DNA of 42,928 nt from Pseudomonadota bacterium (GTDB taxonomy: Bacteria > Pseudomonadota > Gammaproteobacteria > Burkholderiales > Casimicrobiaceae): assembly GCA_009786085.1 (NCBI GenBank), contig WQTW01000003.1, forward strand, positions 1-42,928. The letters are read 5' to 3'. The stretch's first letter is position 1. Every line of letters starts with the position of its first letter. The notes beneath the pieces are model-generated. The model had not been told where the DNA came from, did no database searches, and saw only the letters and a program-made list of their open reading frames with translations. Positions 31,796 to 40,303 of the stretch are shown here, one piece after another. The position numbers and the translations under genes are program-made.

Positions 31796-32664
31796 GGATT
31801 TCTGATTTCCGATTTCTGATTTCTGATTTCTGATTGATAATACGCCCACATTTTTTTGAACACTGACCCCGGCTTACCGTTACCTACAGGTTTGCCGTCA
31901 AGCGTTGTCACCGCCAGCACCTCCTTGCCCGACGATGTCAACCAAAGCTCATCCGCGTCCAGCACTTCGGCGCGCGAGATGGGGCGTATCTCTACGGGTA
32001 TTCCGATCATCGGCGCAAATTCGAGCACGGCGTTGAGAGAAACGCCCGGCAAAATCAGATGATCCTGTGGCGGCGCGAGGATCACGCCGTTCTTGACGAC
32101 CAGAACGTTCGACGCGGACGCTTCGGTCAAAAAGCCATCGCGAAAAAGGATGGTCTCCATCGCTCCCGCATCAACCGACATCTGCCGTGACAACACATTG
32201 CCAAGCAACGAAATACTTTTGATGTCGCAACGATGCCAGCGAAAATCCTCCGCCGAAACGCAGGCCACGCCACGCTCGATGTGTTCCGGCGTCGGCGTTT
32301 TCAGCGGAACGGACATCATGAAGACCGTCGGCGTCACCCCTTTCGGAAAACCGTGATCGCGCGGCGCCACGCCTCGCGTGATCTGCAGATACACCGCTTG
32401 CTGCTCGTGGGGCGCTTTCTGAATCATCTCCAGGAACAACGCTTCCCACTCGGCAGCGCTTTTCGGATTGGGCAGACGGATCGCCGCCAGGCTGTTTTCC
32501 AACCGTTTCAAATGCTGCGCCATCCGAAACGGTCGGCGCTGGTACACCGGCACCACTTCATAGACGCCGTCGCCGAAAATGAAACCGCGATCCAGCACGG
32601 AGATTTTGGCTTCCGACAGCGGCTGAAACACGCCGTTCAGATAAACGATGGAATCCTGATTCAT
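31792..32664 (-). CDS. Class IV aminotransferase, probable D-amino acid aminotransferase
   Basis: A 290-residue PLP enzyme of fold type IV. It has the opening DRGFIFGDGVYEV, RGVAPRDHGFP (97-107), the PLP lysine in CDIKSISLLGNVL (Lys149) and LTSSGKEVLAV. The RGVAPRDH motif favours D-alanine-type over branched-chain enzymes. The last residues (SEIRNQKSEIRNP) come from the heptamer repeat array. Proximity to the D,D-carboxypeptidase gene fits D-alanine metabolism for the cell wall. Confidence 0.85.
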   Translation of the reverse strand: MNQDSIVYLNGVFQPLSEAKISVLDRGFIFGDGVYEVVPVYQRRPFRMAQHLKRLENSLAAIRLPNPKSAAEWEALFLEMIQKAPHEQQAVYLQITRGVAPRDHGFPKGVTPTVFMMSVPLKTPTPEHIERGVACVSAEDFRWHRCDIKSISLLGNVLSRQMSVDAGAMETILFRDGFLTEASASNVLVVKNGVILAPPQDHLILPGVSLNAVLEFAPMIGIPVEIRPISRAEVLDADELWLTSSGKEVLAVTTLDGKPVGNGKPGSVFKKMWAYYQSEIRNQKSEIRNP

Positions 32665-32744
32665 AATTTGTCATTTCCTTTTTTAACCACGAAAGACACG
32701 AAAAACACGAAAGGCTTGTGGCGCCTAAAACAACCCCATCTCAT

Positions 32745-32790
32745 GCCCCCTTTTGAAAGGGGATGTCCGTCGAAGACGGACGGGGGTTTG
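32745..32790. repeat. Dispersed palindromic repeat, copy 1
   Basis: Two short hairpins in a row (CCCCCTTTTGAAAGGGG, then GTCCGTCGAAGACGGAC) followed by GGGGGTTTG. A close copy lies at 37128-37173. It lies in the 247-bp gap between the aminotransferase and carboxypeptidase genes, which holds no gene. Confidence 0.8.
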
Positions 32791-32911
32791 TCCCTTGAAG
32801 GGAAGAAAGAGCGATGTCTTTCTTCGCGGCTTCGCGTGAGGCCATAACGTCGCGGTTCCCGCCACGCTTCGCTCGCGGCTAAAGGCCGCTCACCAGCGAC
32901 CTACAATTTGT

Positions 32912-34120
32912 CTATTTGAACCACAAACGCACCGCGTCCCATCCGCGACGCCACAAGCTGCCGGCGGCCACCTCTTCCTGCGCGACCAACGGAAATTCCG
33001 CAACGCGCGTTCCCGCGAATTGCACATGTATCGTGCCGACGTTTTGCCCTTTCTGAATCGGCGCAGTCAGCGGCTCTTGCGCGACCAGCGTCACTTGCAG
33101 TTTATCGCTCTGCCCTTTCGGAACCGACAAATAACGGTCGTCCAGAAAGCCCACCGCAACGTCCGGCGCGCTACCCTTCCATACGGGCAACTTCGACACC
33201 GGCTGACCGGCAGGATACAACTGCACCACGTCAAACGCCTGATAACCCCAGTTCAACAATTTCTGATTTTCCGAAGCGCGGGCGGTATCGGAGGCCGCTC
33301 CGAGAACGACCGAGAGCAGCCGCCGTTCGCCGCGCTTCGCCGACGCGATCAAACACCAGCCTGCGCTGTCGGTAAATCCCGTTTTGACACCATCGACGTA
33401 AGGATCCGTCGTCAACAAGCGATTGCGGTTTTGCTGCGTAATGTTGTTATAGCGGTACTCTTTTTGCGAATAAAGCGGATAGTACTCCGGGAAATCACGG
33501 ATCAGCGCCGCCGCCAGCTTCGCCATATCCGCCGCCGTCGAATAATGCTGCGGGTTCGGCAGGCCGGTGCTGTTGACGAAATGCGTTTTCGTCAATCCCA
33601 TTTTTTGCGCCTGCGCGTTCATCATCGCCGCGAAAGCCGTTTCATCACCCGCCAGCAATTCCGCCAGCGCGATCGAAGCATCGTTCCCCGACTGGATAAT
33701 CATCCCGTGCAACAACTCATCGACGCTCACCGGCACCCGCGGGTCGGCAAACATTCTCGATCCGATCGCACTCTTGGCGCGTTCCGAAATCGAGACTTTC
33801 TGGTCGGGACGAATCGACTTGTCGCGTAACGCGCTGAACGCCAGATACGCTGTCATCAATTTGGTCAACGACGCCGGTTCGCGCGGCTCGTCGGCATTGG
33901 CCGCCAGCAACACCTGATGGCTCGCCATGTCGAGAAGAAGGTACGACGTCGCGGCGATGGTTGGCGCGGGAATCGCCGCCGGAATGGGCGGAGAAACTGA
34001 CGGCGATGACGAGGAGGTCGGTAGCGCACTTCCCGCCTGGGCGGACGTTTCGGCCTGCGCCACAACGCCTGCCAACAACAGTGTCAAAGCAATGATAGGG
34101 GTAATTAAAAAACGCAACAT
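32912..34120 (-). CDS. dacC: D-alanyl-D-alanine carboxypeptidase (PBP5/6 type)
   Basis: A 402-residue periplasmic enzyme. A signal peptide (about 1-23, cut after AQA) precedes a Ser/Pro-rich linker and the S11 peptidase domain, with SLTK (Ser84), SGN (144-146) and KTG (246-248). The C-terminal domain ends in an amphipathic anchor (RGWDAVRLWFK). It trims the terminal D-Ala of peptidoglycan pentapeptides. ATG 34120 is preferred by spacing from AGAGAG; ATG 34129 is an alternative. The dacC symbol is by family, not proven against dacA. Confidence 0.9.
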   Translation of the reverse strand: MLRFLITPIIALTLLLAGVVAQAETSAQAGSALPTSSSSPSVSPPIPAAIPAPTIAATSYLLLDMASHQVLLAANADEPREPASLTKLMTAYLAFSALRDKSIRPDQKVSISERAKSAIGSRMFADPRVPVSVDELLHGMIIQSGNDASIALAELLAGDETAFAAMMNAQAQKMGLTKTHFVNSTGLPNPQHYSTAADMAKLAAALIRDFPEYYPLYSQKEYRYNNITQQNRNRLLTTDPYVDGVKTGFTDSAGWCLIASAKRGERRLLSVVLGAASDTARASENQKLLNWGYQAFDVVQLYPAGQPVSKLPVWKGSAPDVAVGFLDDRYLSVPKGQSDKLQVTLVAQEPLTAPIQKGQNVGTIHVQFAGTRVAEFPLVAQEEVAAGSLWRRGWDAVRLWFK

Positions 34121-34317
34121 GTGAAACATCTCTCTTGAAAACACGCGAAAGGCGTTCATTATAGAGAAAGCTTTTAGCCGGCGGGCAATGAATATTTCTC
34201 GTGACAAAAAAGTCGATGAGCGCTTGCTTGCCATTGTCGGCGCTGATTGTGGCATTACGGTGGCGAGAAAGAGAAGAAACAAGAGAAGAAACGGGATTTT
34301 TGGATTACCCATGTGAA

Positions 34318-34345
34318 AAAAACGGCGCCCTGAGGCGCCGTTTTT
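34318..34345. terminator. Rho-independent terminator
   Basis: AACGGCGCC-CTGA-GGCGCCGTT flanked by A and T runs. It lies 47 bases after the stop of the leftward lipoprotein gene. The remaining gap back to dacC (34130-34317) shows no gene. Confidence 0.8.
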
Positions 34346-34391
34346 GGGAGGGGGTTTAAAAACACACACACCCAATGCTAGGCTGATGTGC

Positions 34392-35735
34392 TTATGGCTG
34401 ACAGTAGATCATCCTTGAAGCTCTTCTGCCCTCATTGTCCACCACAAATATCTCAATGTTCCTGCTATCCCCTACTCCCAACGCCGCCAGCAACGCCATC
34501 TGCCCCACAGGGCCAGCCATACTTATCGTTCTTGCTGGACGGTCAGGCGACACAAAGGCCGTGTAGGGAGAAACCCCACCAGCCACGGTGAAATCGAAGA
34601 TCGAACCGTTACCGCACGGTATTCTGCCCGCCGCTGTAGCGGTTCCCCAGTTGGTGAGATAAGGACCTGCAGGAGGCTGGGCACCAACAACGGTTATCAC
34701 AACCGGCGGCGTCGGCAGTTCAGGCTCCTCACCGGGATCCGGCGCCGTTCCCTGTGCATAAGTAATCGGCACGGTGATGGTGCGACGCTCTGAGTCTTGT
34801 GCGACCAACTCACCCATCCCGCAACCGGACACCGTCAGAACCACGGTTCCGCCGCTTGCCGACACAACCGAGGGAGCAACCCCTGCCGAGGTCAAGGTAC
34901 CCCGCGCTGCCTGCACCGTGTAAGGCGGCGATCCGCCGTAGAGCGCAAGCCCTGCCGTTCTCGATGGGCAGGAACCCGCGCCCTCCCACAATATCATATC
35001 CGGGAAAACCCTGAAGTCAGAGCCGACGATGATGAACGAAGCCTCGTAGATTTCGTTCCCCGACAGTTCTGCGTAAATCGTGGCGACATGCGTTCTGGCG
35101 TCCATTCGGGTCTGAATGGCGACCTGCGCTTTCCCCAAGGAGTCCGTGTGGGTGATGGCAGAGCTTCCCCAAGTCCCTGTGTTGGCGTCTCGAATATCAA
35201 ACTCGCCAAGCTGAACCCTAAACCGAACGTTTTGATTGGCGGCACCCGGGCTGTAGAGTTGCAATTCAACCACGGCCTGACTGCCGGCGCAGACCTGTTC
35301 GTATGGGCCGCGGCGATCAAGATCTCCGCCGCTGCAGTTGAAAGCGGGATCCCGCGTGACCGTCAAGGTCGGAGCATCCCAATGCAACGCAACAATATCG
35401 AAAGTAGCCCTTGATCTGTGGGAATACCCTTGAAGCTTATCCCAAACATAAATCTCGCCTCTTCCGTCCTCTGCATGCGGATAGACAAAACCATAAACGG
35501 TTCTGGAATTCGTTCTTTCCGGAAACTGAATGCCTGATGAATTTGTACTGATTTCAAAAGGCGGACTGCCGCCATGAATCCTCATCGTGATCGGCCCATA
35601 AGCCATTTTTGATTCGCTAAGTTGCAGACCTATCCATTGCGAAGGACTACCACTCCCCCCACCACAAGCAGTCATAAGCACCGCAGAGAGGATTGCCAAC
35701 AATAAACCGATTTTTGAAAAAGCGCGTGAAAACAT
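34392..35735 (-). CDS. Large lipoprotein with Ig-like repeats
   Basis: A 447-residue lipoprotein. The signal peptide ends at LMTAC with the lipidated cysteine at about 24, followed by GGGSGSPS. The body is beta-rich with repeated GGSPPF/GGSPPY/GGVSPY motifs (three visible), typical of tandem Ig-like domains, and about eight cysteines that may pair. The ATG at 35735 has AGGATG at correct spacing; the ATG at 35744 is alternative. Function unknown; a cell-surface or periplasmic binding role is a guess. Confidence 0.7.
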   Translation of the reverse strand: MFSRAFSKIGLLLAILSAVLMTACGGGSGSPSQWIGLQLSESKMAYGPITMRIHGGSPPFEISTNSSGIQFPERTNSRTVYGFVYPHAEDGRGEIYVWDKLQGYSHRSRATFDIVALHWDAPTLTVTRDPAFNCSGGDLDRRGPYEQVCAGSQAVVELQLYSPGAANQNVRFRVQLGEFDIRDANTGTWGSSAITHTDSLGKAQVAIQTRMDARTHVATIYAELSGNEIYEASFIIVGSDFRVFPDMILWEGAGSCPSRTAGLALYGGSPPYTVQAARGTLTSAGVAPSVVSASGGTVVLTVSGCGMGELVAQDSERRTITVPITYAQGTAPDPGEEPELPTPPVVITVVGAQPPAGPYLTNWGTATAAGRIPCGNGSIFDFTVAGGVSPYTAFVSPDRPARTISMAGPVGQMALLAALGVGDSRNIEIFVVDNEGRRASRMIYCQP

Positions 35736-35744
35736 GGTCATCAT

Positions 35745-36058
35745 CCTGAAGATGTTTTAAAAGACACGCCCGAAACGCCGAAAATTATGTCGGAACAGGC
35801 AGATAGGGGCACTCCCTGAGATTAGACATCAACTTGGCGGGACAACGCAAGAATTTCTTACATTTCGCCCGACAAAGAGCGCGTGTGTTGGTTTTTGTGC
35901 ATTTGCCATACCTGCGAATTTCCCCGAAAAACGGAGCCCACCCGCGTTTCAGCCGCCTTTCATTTGCCTGTAACGCCGGCTTGGGCGACAATGCGAGCCT
36001 GTTGCCGCTTCGGGCGCCTGCCCGGATACGAAAAACCCTTCTCGAAAACACGGAACCG
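35745..36058. other. Intergenic region between divergent lipoprotein and hemE genes
   Basis: A 314-bp gap that must hold both promoters. No ORF with a ribosome-binding site, no strong inverted repeat and no clear sigma-70 pair were found. The in-frame extension upstream of hemE has no start supported by a ribosome-binding site. Confidence 0.5.
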
Positions 36059-37123
36059 ATGATTCAAAACGACACTTTTTTGCGCGCTCTGCGCCGTGAA
36101 CCGACCTCCCACACGCCTGTCTGGCTGATGCGACAGGCCGGACGTTATCTGCCCGAATACAACCGGACGCGCGCCCAGGCCGGCAGCTTTATGCAACTGG
36201 CAATGAATCCGGCGTTGGCGACCGAGGTCACGTTACAGCCGCTGGATCGTTTTCCGCTCGACGCAGCGATTTTGTTCTCCGACATTCTGACGGTTCCCGA
36301 CGCGATGGGTCTTGGCTTGTCGTTTGCCGCCGGTGAAGGGCCGCGTTTTGAGCGCAAAACGGATTCGGAAGCCGCCATTCAGGCGCTGGCTTCCCCCGAC
36401 ATGAACAAGCTGCGCTATGTTTTCGACGCGGTGGCGCAGATCAAAAAAGCGCTGAACGGGCGCGTACCGTTGATCGGTTTTTCCGGCAGCCCGTTCACGT
36501 TGGCGTGTTACATGATCGAAGGCGGCGGCAGCGACGGTTTCTCCAATGTGCGTCGGCTCGCGTACAGTCGCCCCGATTTGATGCGGCGGCTCATCGACGT
36601 CAACACGGAGGCCGTCACCACCTATCTGAACGAGCAGATCGCTGTCGGCGCCGACGCCGTGATGGTTTTCGACACCTGGGGCGGGCTGTTGCCTGCGGCG
36701 GAATACAGGACGTTTTCGCTGGCCGCGATGCGCCGTGTGCTGGAAGGGCTGAAACCCAACGCCGCCGGCGAAAAAGTGCCGACGATTCTTTTCACCAAAG
36801 GCGGCGGCATCTGGCTCGACGAGATGGCGGACAGCGGCGCCCATGCGCTCGGTCTCGACTGGACGGTCGATCTGGCGAAAGTTCGCAAGACCCTCGGCCA
36901 ACGCGTCGCCTTGCAGGGCAACCTCGACCCGATCACGTTGCTGACCGATCCTGCCACCGTCGCTCGCGCCGCCGAAGCGGTCGTTCGCGCCGCCGGTCCG
37001 GCGCCAGGGCATATTTTCAACCTGGGACATGGTATCGTGCCGCAAACGCCGCCGGAAAATGTCGGCGTGCTGGTGGAGACCGTGCATCGAGTGTCGCGCG
37101 AAATGCGTCAAGCGTCCGCGTGA
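36059..37123 (+). CDS. hemE: Uroporphyrinogen decarboxylase
   Basis: A 354-residue enzyme of heme biosynthesis that converts uroporphyrinogen III to coproporphyrinogen III. Signature motifs are [15 protein letters not shown] (residues about 20-34) and [19 protein letters not shown] (about 142-160), with the catalytic aspartate in [12 protein letters not shown]. The ATG at 36059 gives the family's usual length. hemE next to priA is a common betaproteobacterial arrangement. Confidence 0.96.
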   Translation: MIQNDTFLRALRREPTSHTPVWLMRQAGRYLPEYNRTRAQAGSFMQLAMNPALATEVTLQPLDRFPLDAAILFSDILTVPDAMGLGLSFAAGEGPRFERKTDSEAAIQALASPDMNKLRYVFDAVAQIKKALNGRVPLIGFSGSPFTLACYMIEGGGSDGFSNVRRLAYSRPDLMRRLIDVNTEAVTTYLNEQIAVGADAVMVFDTWGGLLPAAEYRTFSLAAMRRVLEGLKPNAAGEKVPTILFTKGGGIWLDEMADSGAHALGLDWTVDLAKVRKTLGQRVALQGNLDPITLLTDPATVARAAEAVVRAAGPAPGHIFNLGHGIVPQTPPENVGVLVETVHRVSREMRQASA

Positions 37124-37127
37124 GGGT

Positions 37128-37180
37128 GCCCCCTTTTCAAAGGGGGTGTCCGCCGAAGGCGGACGGGGGTTTGTTTTTGG
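37128..37180. repeat. Dispersed palindromic repeat, copy 2, probably acting as hemE terminator
   Basis: Same two-hairpin structure as 32745-32790 (GTCCGCC-GAA-GGCGGAC as second stem) followed here by GGGGGTTTGTTTTT. It begins five bases after the hemE stop and would work as a rho-independent terminator. Confidence 0.7.
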
Positions 37181-37518
37181 ATTTCCCCTCCTGTGAGCGG
37201 GGAGAGGGCAAAAACGGGATGCGCTTGGGCTGACGCCGCACCAAGCCACGATAAGACGCAATTTGCGGAAGAGTGAGGGCTTCGCCACGCGCCAACGGCG
37301 TCGAACCGTGCGGGTTATTCACATTGAAACTGTCAAGTCGAATTAGCGCGACTATTGTTGGCTTTGGTTTAAAGTAACGTCGCATCTCATTGTTTCTAAA
37401 GAAGTTTTTTCAGAAAACAGGGGCGGTGACAGGTGCCCCGGTTTTTATTCCGTTGTTAATTGACAAAGCGGTAACCAAGTTCCTCACAAAGTTATCCACA
37501 GGTTGAGCGTCGCATTCC
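37181..37518. other. Intergenic region upstream of priA with a DnaA box
   Basis: A 338-bp stretch with no gene. It holds a perfect DnaA box TTATCCACA (37492-37500) just before priA and a GGGGC/GCCCC stem followed by GGTTTTT near 37420-37447. The rest shows no clear element. Confidence 0.55.
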
Positions 37519-40011
37519 ATGTCCGCCATGTCCGCCTTTTCGTCATCTGCCGCCCCCCCGCCTGACTGGCCGGAAGCGCCGACGATCGCGCATGTGGCGC
37601 TGCCGGTCGCGGTGCCGCAGACCTTCGATTACCGGATTCCGGCCACCCAGACGGTTCTTCCCGGCAGCCTGGTTCAGGTGTCGCTGGCCAGGCGGAAGCA
37701 CGTCGGCGTGGTTGTCGGGCTGTCCACCCACACCGAAATCGACGCTTCCCGATTGCTCTCTCTCGAAACCGTTTATCCGCAACCGCCGCTGCCCGACGAC
37801 ATCCGCCGCCTCGTCACGTTTGCGAGTGATTACTACCAAACGCAGCTTGGCCTGTCGTTCTCGCTGGCCGTGCCGCCGCTGTCGGCACAAGCGACACCCC
37901 CGAAAACCACCGCCCAACCGCTCGTTCTGACCGACGCAGGCCGCGAGCAACTGAGCGCCCGGCTCGCGCAACTCGGCAAACGTCCGGCGTCGGCATGGCG
38001 CGCGCTGTGGGAGGCCGTGAGCGCCGGTCATGTGCTCAACGTCGCGCAGCAACAAGCGTGCTCCACAGCCCAAAAGAAATACCTCCGCGATTGGTGCGCC
38101 GCCGGTTGGCTGGTTCCTGCCGACGCTATAGAAAGCCCTCCCCTTCAAGGGGAGGGTTGGGGTGGGGATGGGGTTTCAGCTTCCCCCTCTCCCCCAACCC
38201 CTCTCCCGCAAGGGGAGAGGGGTGAAAACCGTGACGCACCTTCACGGGAAAGCGCCCACTTAAACCCAAACGATTCAAATGGAGTCGCAGCATTTCCACC
38301 GCCGCAGTTTCCTCCACTGCACTTTCCTCCACCGCAGTTCCCACCACTGCATTTTCCACCACTGCACGAAGAACAACGCGCCGCCGTCGATGCCATCGAA
38401 AAAGCGCTCGGCGGTTTCCAGCCGTTCCTGTTGCAAGGCATCACCGGCAGTGGCAAAACCGAGGTTTATCTCACGCTGGCGCGCGACATCGTGGCTCAGG
38501 GCGGGCAAGTGCTGATCCTGCTGCCGGAAATCCATCTGACGCCGCAATTTCTGGCGCGCATTCACACGCGGCTTCCGGGCGTCGAAACCGCGCTTCTGCA
38601 CAGTGGCCTGCCCGATGGCGAACGCTTGTACCACTGGCAACGCGCCGCCGAAGGACGCGCGCAACTGGTGCTCGGCACGCGACTGGCGGTGTTCACGCCG
38701 TTGCCGAAGCTGGCGCTCATCATCGTCGATGAAGAACACGATGCTTCGTTCAAACAGCAGGACAATGTTCGTTATCACGCCCGCGATCTGGCCGTCTGGC
38801 GCGCCCGTGTCCGGCAAGTGCCGATCGTGCTGGGCAGTGCAACGCCGTCGCTGGAGAGTTACCAGCACGCGCAAAACGGGCGCTACCAGCATCTGCGCAT
38901 TCAGCAACGCGCCGATCCGCAAGCGGCGTTGCCGCGACTGCTCTTGACGCCTGCCCGCCACGATGTCGGTGGCCGCGCCAGCAGTCGTATCAGCGGTGCC
39001 GACGACGATAGCCGTCAAGGCATCGCGCCGCTGTTGTGGGAAGCGATTGAAGCGCGGCTCGCCCGCCACGAACAATCGCTCATTTTCATCAACCGTCGCG
39101 GCTTCTCGCCGTCGCTCAAATGTAACGCCTGCACCTGGGAAGCGCAATGTCCGCACTGCGCGGCGCGTCTCGTGCTGCACACCAAACCGACGCGCTTGCG
39201 CTGTCACCATTGCGGTCACGCCCAGCAAGTGCCGGAGCGTTGCCCCTCGTGCGGCAACCTCGATCTTCTGCCGCGCGGTCACGGCACCCAGCGGCTCGAA
39301 GCCGCGCTGGCGCAGGCGTTTCCGAGCGCCCGCATCGCCCGTATCGACCGCGACAGCACCCGCCGCCGCGATGCGTTCGGCGCGTTCCATCGTCAGATCG
39401 CCGACCGCCAGATCGACATCTTGATCGGCACCCAGATGCTCGCCAAAGGGCACGATTTTCCGCGCGTCACGCTCGTCGGCGTACTCGGCGCCGACAACGC
39501 GCTGTACAGCGCCGATTTCCGCGCCACCGAACGGCTGGCCGCGCTTTTGCATCAAGTCGCGGGACGGGCGGGTCGCAGCGCTCTCGCCGGCGAAGTCATC
39601 GTCCAAACCGATTTCCCGAACCATCCGCTGTACGAAACCCTCGTGCGCCACGACTACGACGCCTTCGCGCGCACCTTGCTCGACGAGCGCCGCGCCGCCA
39701 TGCTGCCGCCGTTCTCGGCGCTGGCGCTGCTGGCTGCCGAAGCGCGTGACGACCGCGCGCTCAACACCTTTCTGCGCGACGTGCATCGACAGGCGCTCAA
39801 ACTCGACAACCCCAAAAACGCTGTCCGCATCTACCCGCCCGTTCCGGCGACACTGGTGCGACGCGCCGACCACCACCGCGCCCAAATCGTCATTCAGAGC
39901 CAGGATCGCCGTGCGCTGCAACATTTCCTGGCGGCCTGGCAACCAACCCTCGACGCCCTTCGGACAACGCAGGTGCGTTGGGCGCTGGATGTCGATCCGT
40001 TGCAGGTATAG
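37519..40011 (+). CDS. priA: Primosomal protein N' (replication restart helicase PriA)
   Basis: An 830-residue helicase, about 100 longer than usual. The DNA-binding domain starts AHVALPVAVPQTFDYRIP. Walker A is GITGSGKTEVYL (about 306-317), Walker B VDEEHD (about 403), and the zinc-binding domain carries CNAC, CPHC, CHHC and CPSCG (about 534-580). Between the winged-helix region and the helicase core, residues about 205-285 are low-complexity: first an in-frame dispersed repeat (38135-38222), then FPP/H tandem units. It reloads DnaB at stalled forks. Confidence 0.95.
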   Translation: MSAMSAFSSSAAPPPDWPEAPTIAHVALPVAVPQTFDYRIPATQTVLPGSLVQVSLARRKHVGVVVGLSTHTEIDASRLLSLETVYPQPPLPDDIRRLVTFASDYYQTQLGLSFSLAVPPLSAQATPPKTTAQPLVLTDAGREQLSARLAQLGKRPASAWRALWEAVSAGHVLNVAQQQACSTAQKKYLRDWCAAGWLVPADAIESPPLQGEGWGGDGVSASPSPPTPLPQGERGENRDAPSRESAHLNPNDSNGVAAFPPPQFPPLHFPPPQFPPLHFPPLHEEQRAAVDAIEKALGGFQPFLLQGITGSGKTEVYLTLARDIVAQGGQVLILLPEIHLTPQFLARIHTRLPGVETALLHSGLPDGERLYHWQRAAEGRAQLVLGTRLAVFTPLPKLALIIVDEEHDASFKQQDNVRYHARDLAVWRARVRQVPIVLGSATPSLESYQHAQNGRYQHLRIQQRADPQAALPRLLLTPARHDVGGRASSRISGADDDSRQGIAPLLWEAIEARLARHEQSLIFINRRGFSPSLKCNACTWEAQCPHCAARLVLHTKPTRLRCHHCGHAQQVPERCPSCGNLDLLPRGHGTQRLEAALAQAFPSARIARIDRDSTRRRDAFGAFHRQIADRQIDILIGTQMLAKGHDFPRVTLVGVLGADNALYSADFRATERLAALLHQVAGRAGRSALAGEVIVQTDFPNHPLYETLVRHDYDAFARTLLDERRAAMLPPFSALALLAAEARDDRALNTFLRDVHRQALKLDNPKNAVRIYPPVPATLVRRADHHRAQIVIQSQDRRALQHFLAAWQPTLDALRTTQVRWALDVDPLQV
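38135..38222 (+). repeat. Dispersed GC-rich repeat inserted in frame in priA
   Basis: CCCTCCCCTTCAAGGGGAGG and the following GGGTTGGGGTGGGGATGGGG form an inverted near-copy of intergenic 40087-40126, and a second palindrome CCCCTCTCCCGCAAGGGGAG follows. The length keeps the priA frame open. Confidence 0.85.
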
Positions 40012-40303
40012 GGTTTTAACCGCAAAGTAGGCCTCACGCGAAGGCGCGGAGAACGCGGAGAAAACCTCTGCCCTCTGATCCCTGACAACCCCATCCCCAC
40101 CCCAGCCCTCCCCTTGAAGGGGAGGGGGCTTTCTTCCTTCGCGGCTTCGCGCCTTCGCGTGAGGTAAAAGGGCGGGTTTGAAACCCGCCCCTACAGAATC
40201 TGATCCCTGATCCCTGATTCCTGACCTCTGATTCCTGATTCCCGACCTCTGATTCCTGAACAGCAAAGGTATAATCCTCCTTTTGAAATCTCCGGCGGAA
40301 CGC
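40012..40303. repeat. Intergenic repeat cluster between priA and argS
   Basis: This gap contains the CCCTCCCCTTGAAGGGGAGG repeat (40087-40126), the palindrome GGGCGGGTTTGAAACCCGCC near 40168 and a CTGATTCCTGA-type tandem array (about 40199-40260). TATAAT at 40270-40275 is the likely argS -10. No gene is present. Confidence 0.75.

Noticed and set aside
38275..40266. A 663-codon open frame antisense to priA
   Set aside because: It covers exactly the conserved helicase domains in reverse and has arginine/alanine-rich shadow composition; priA motifs are intact on the plus strand.
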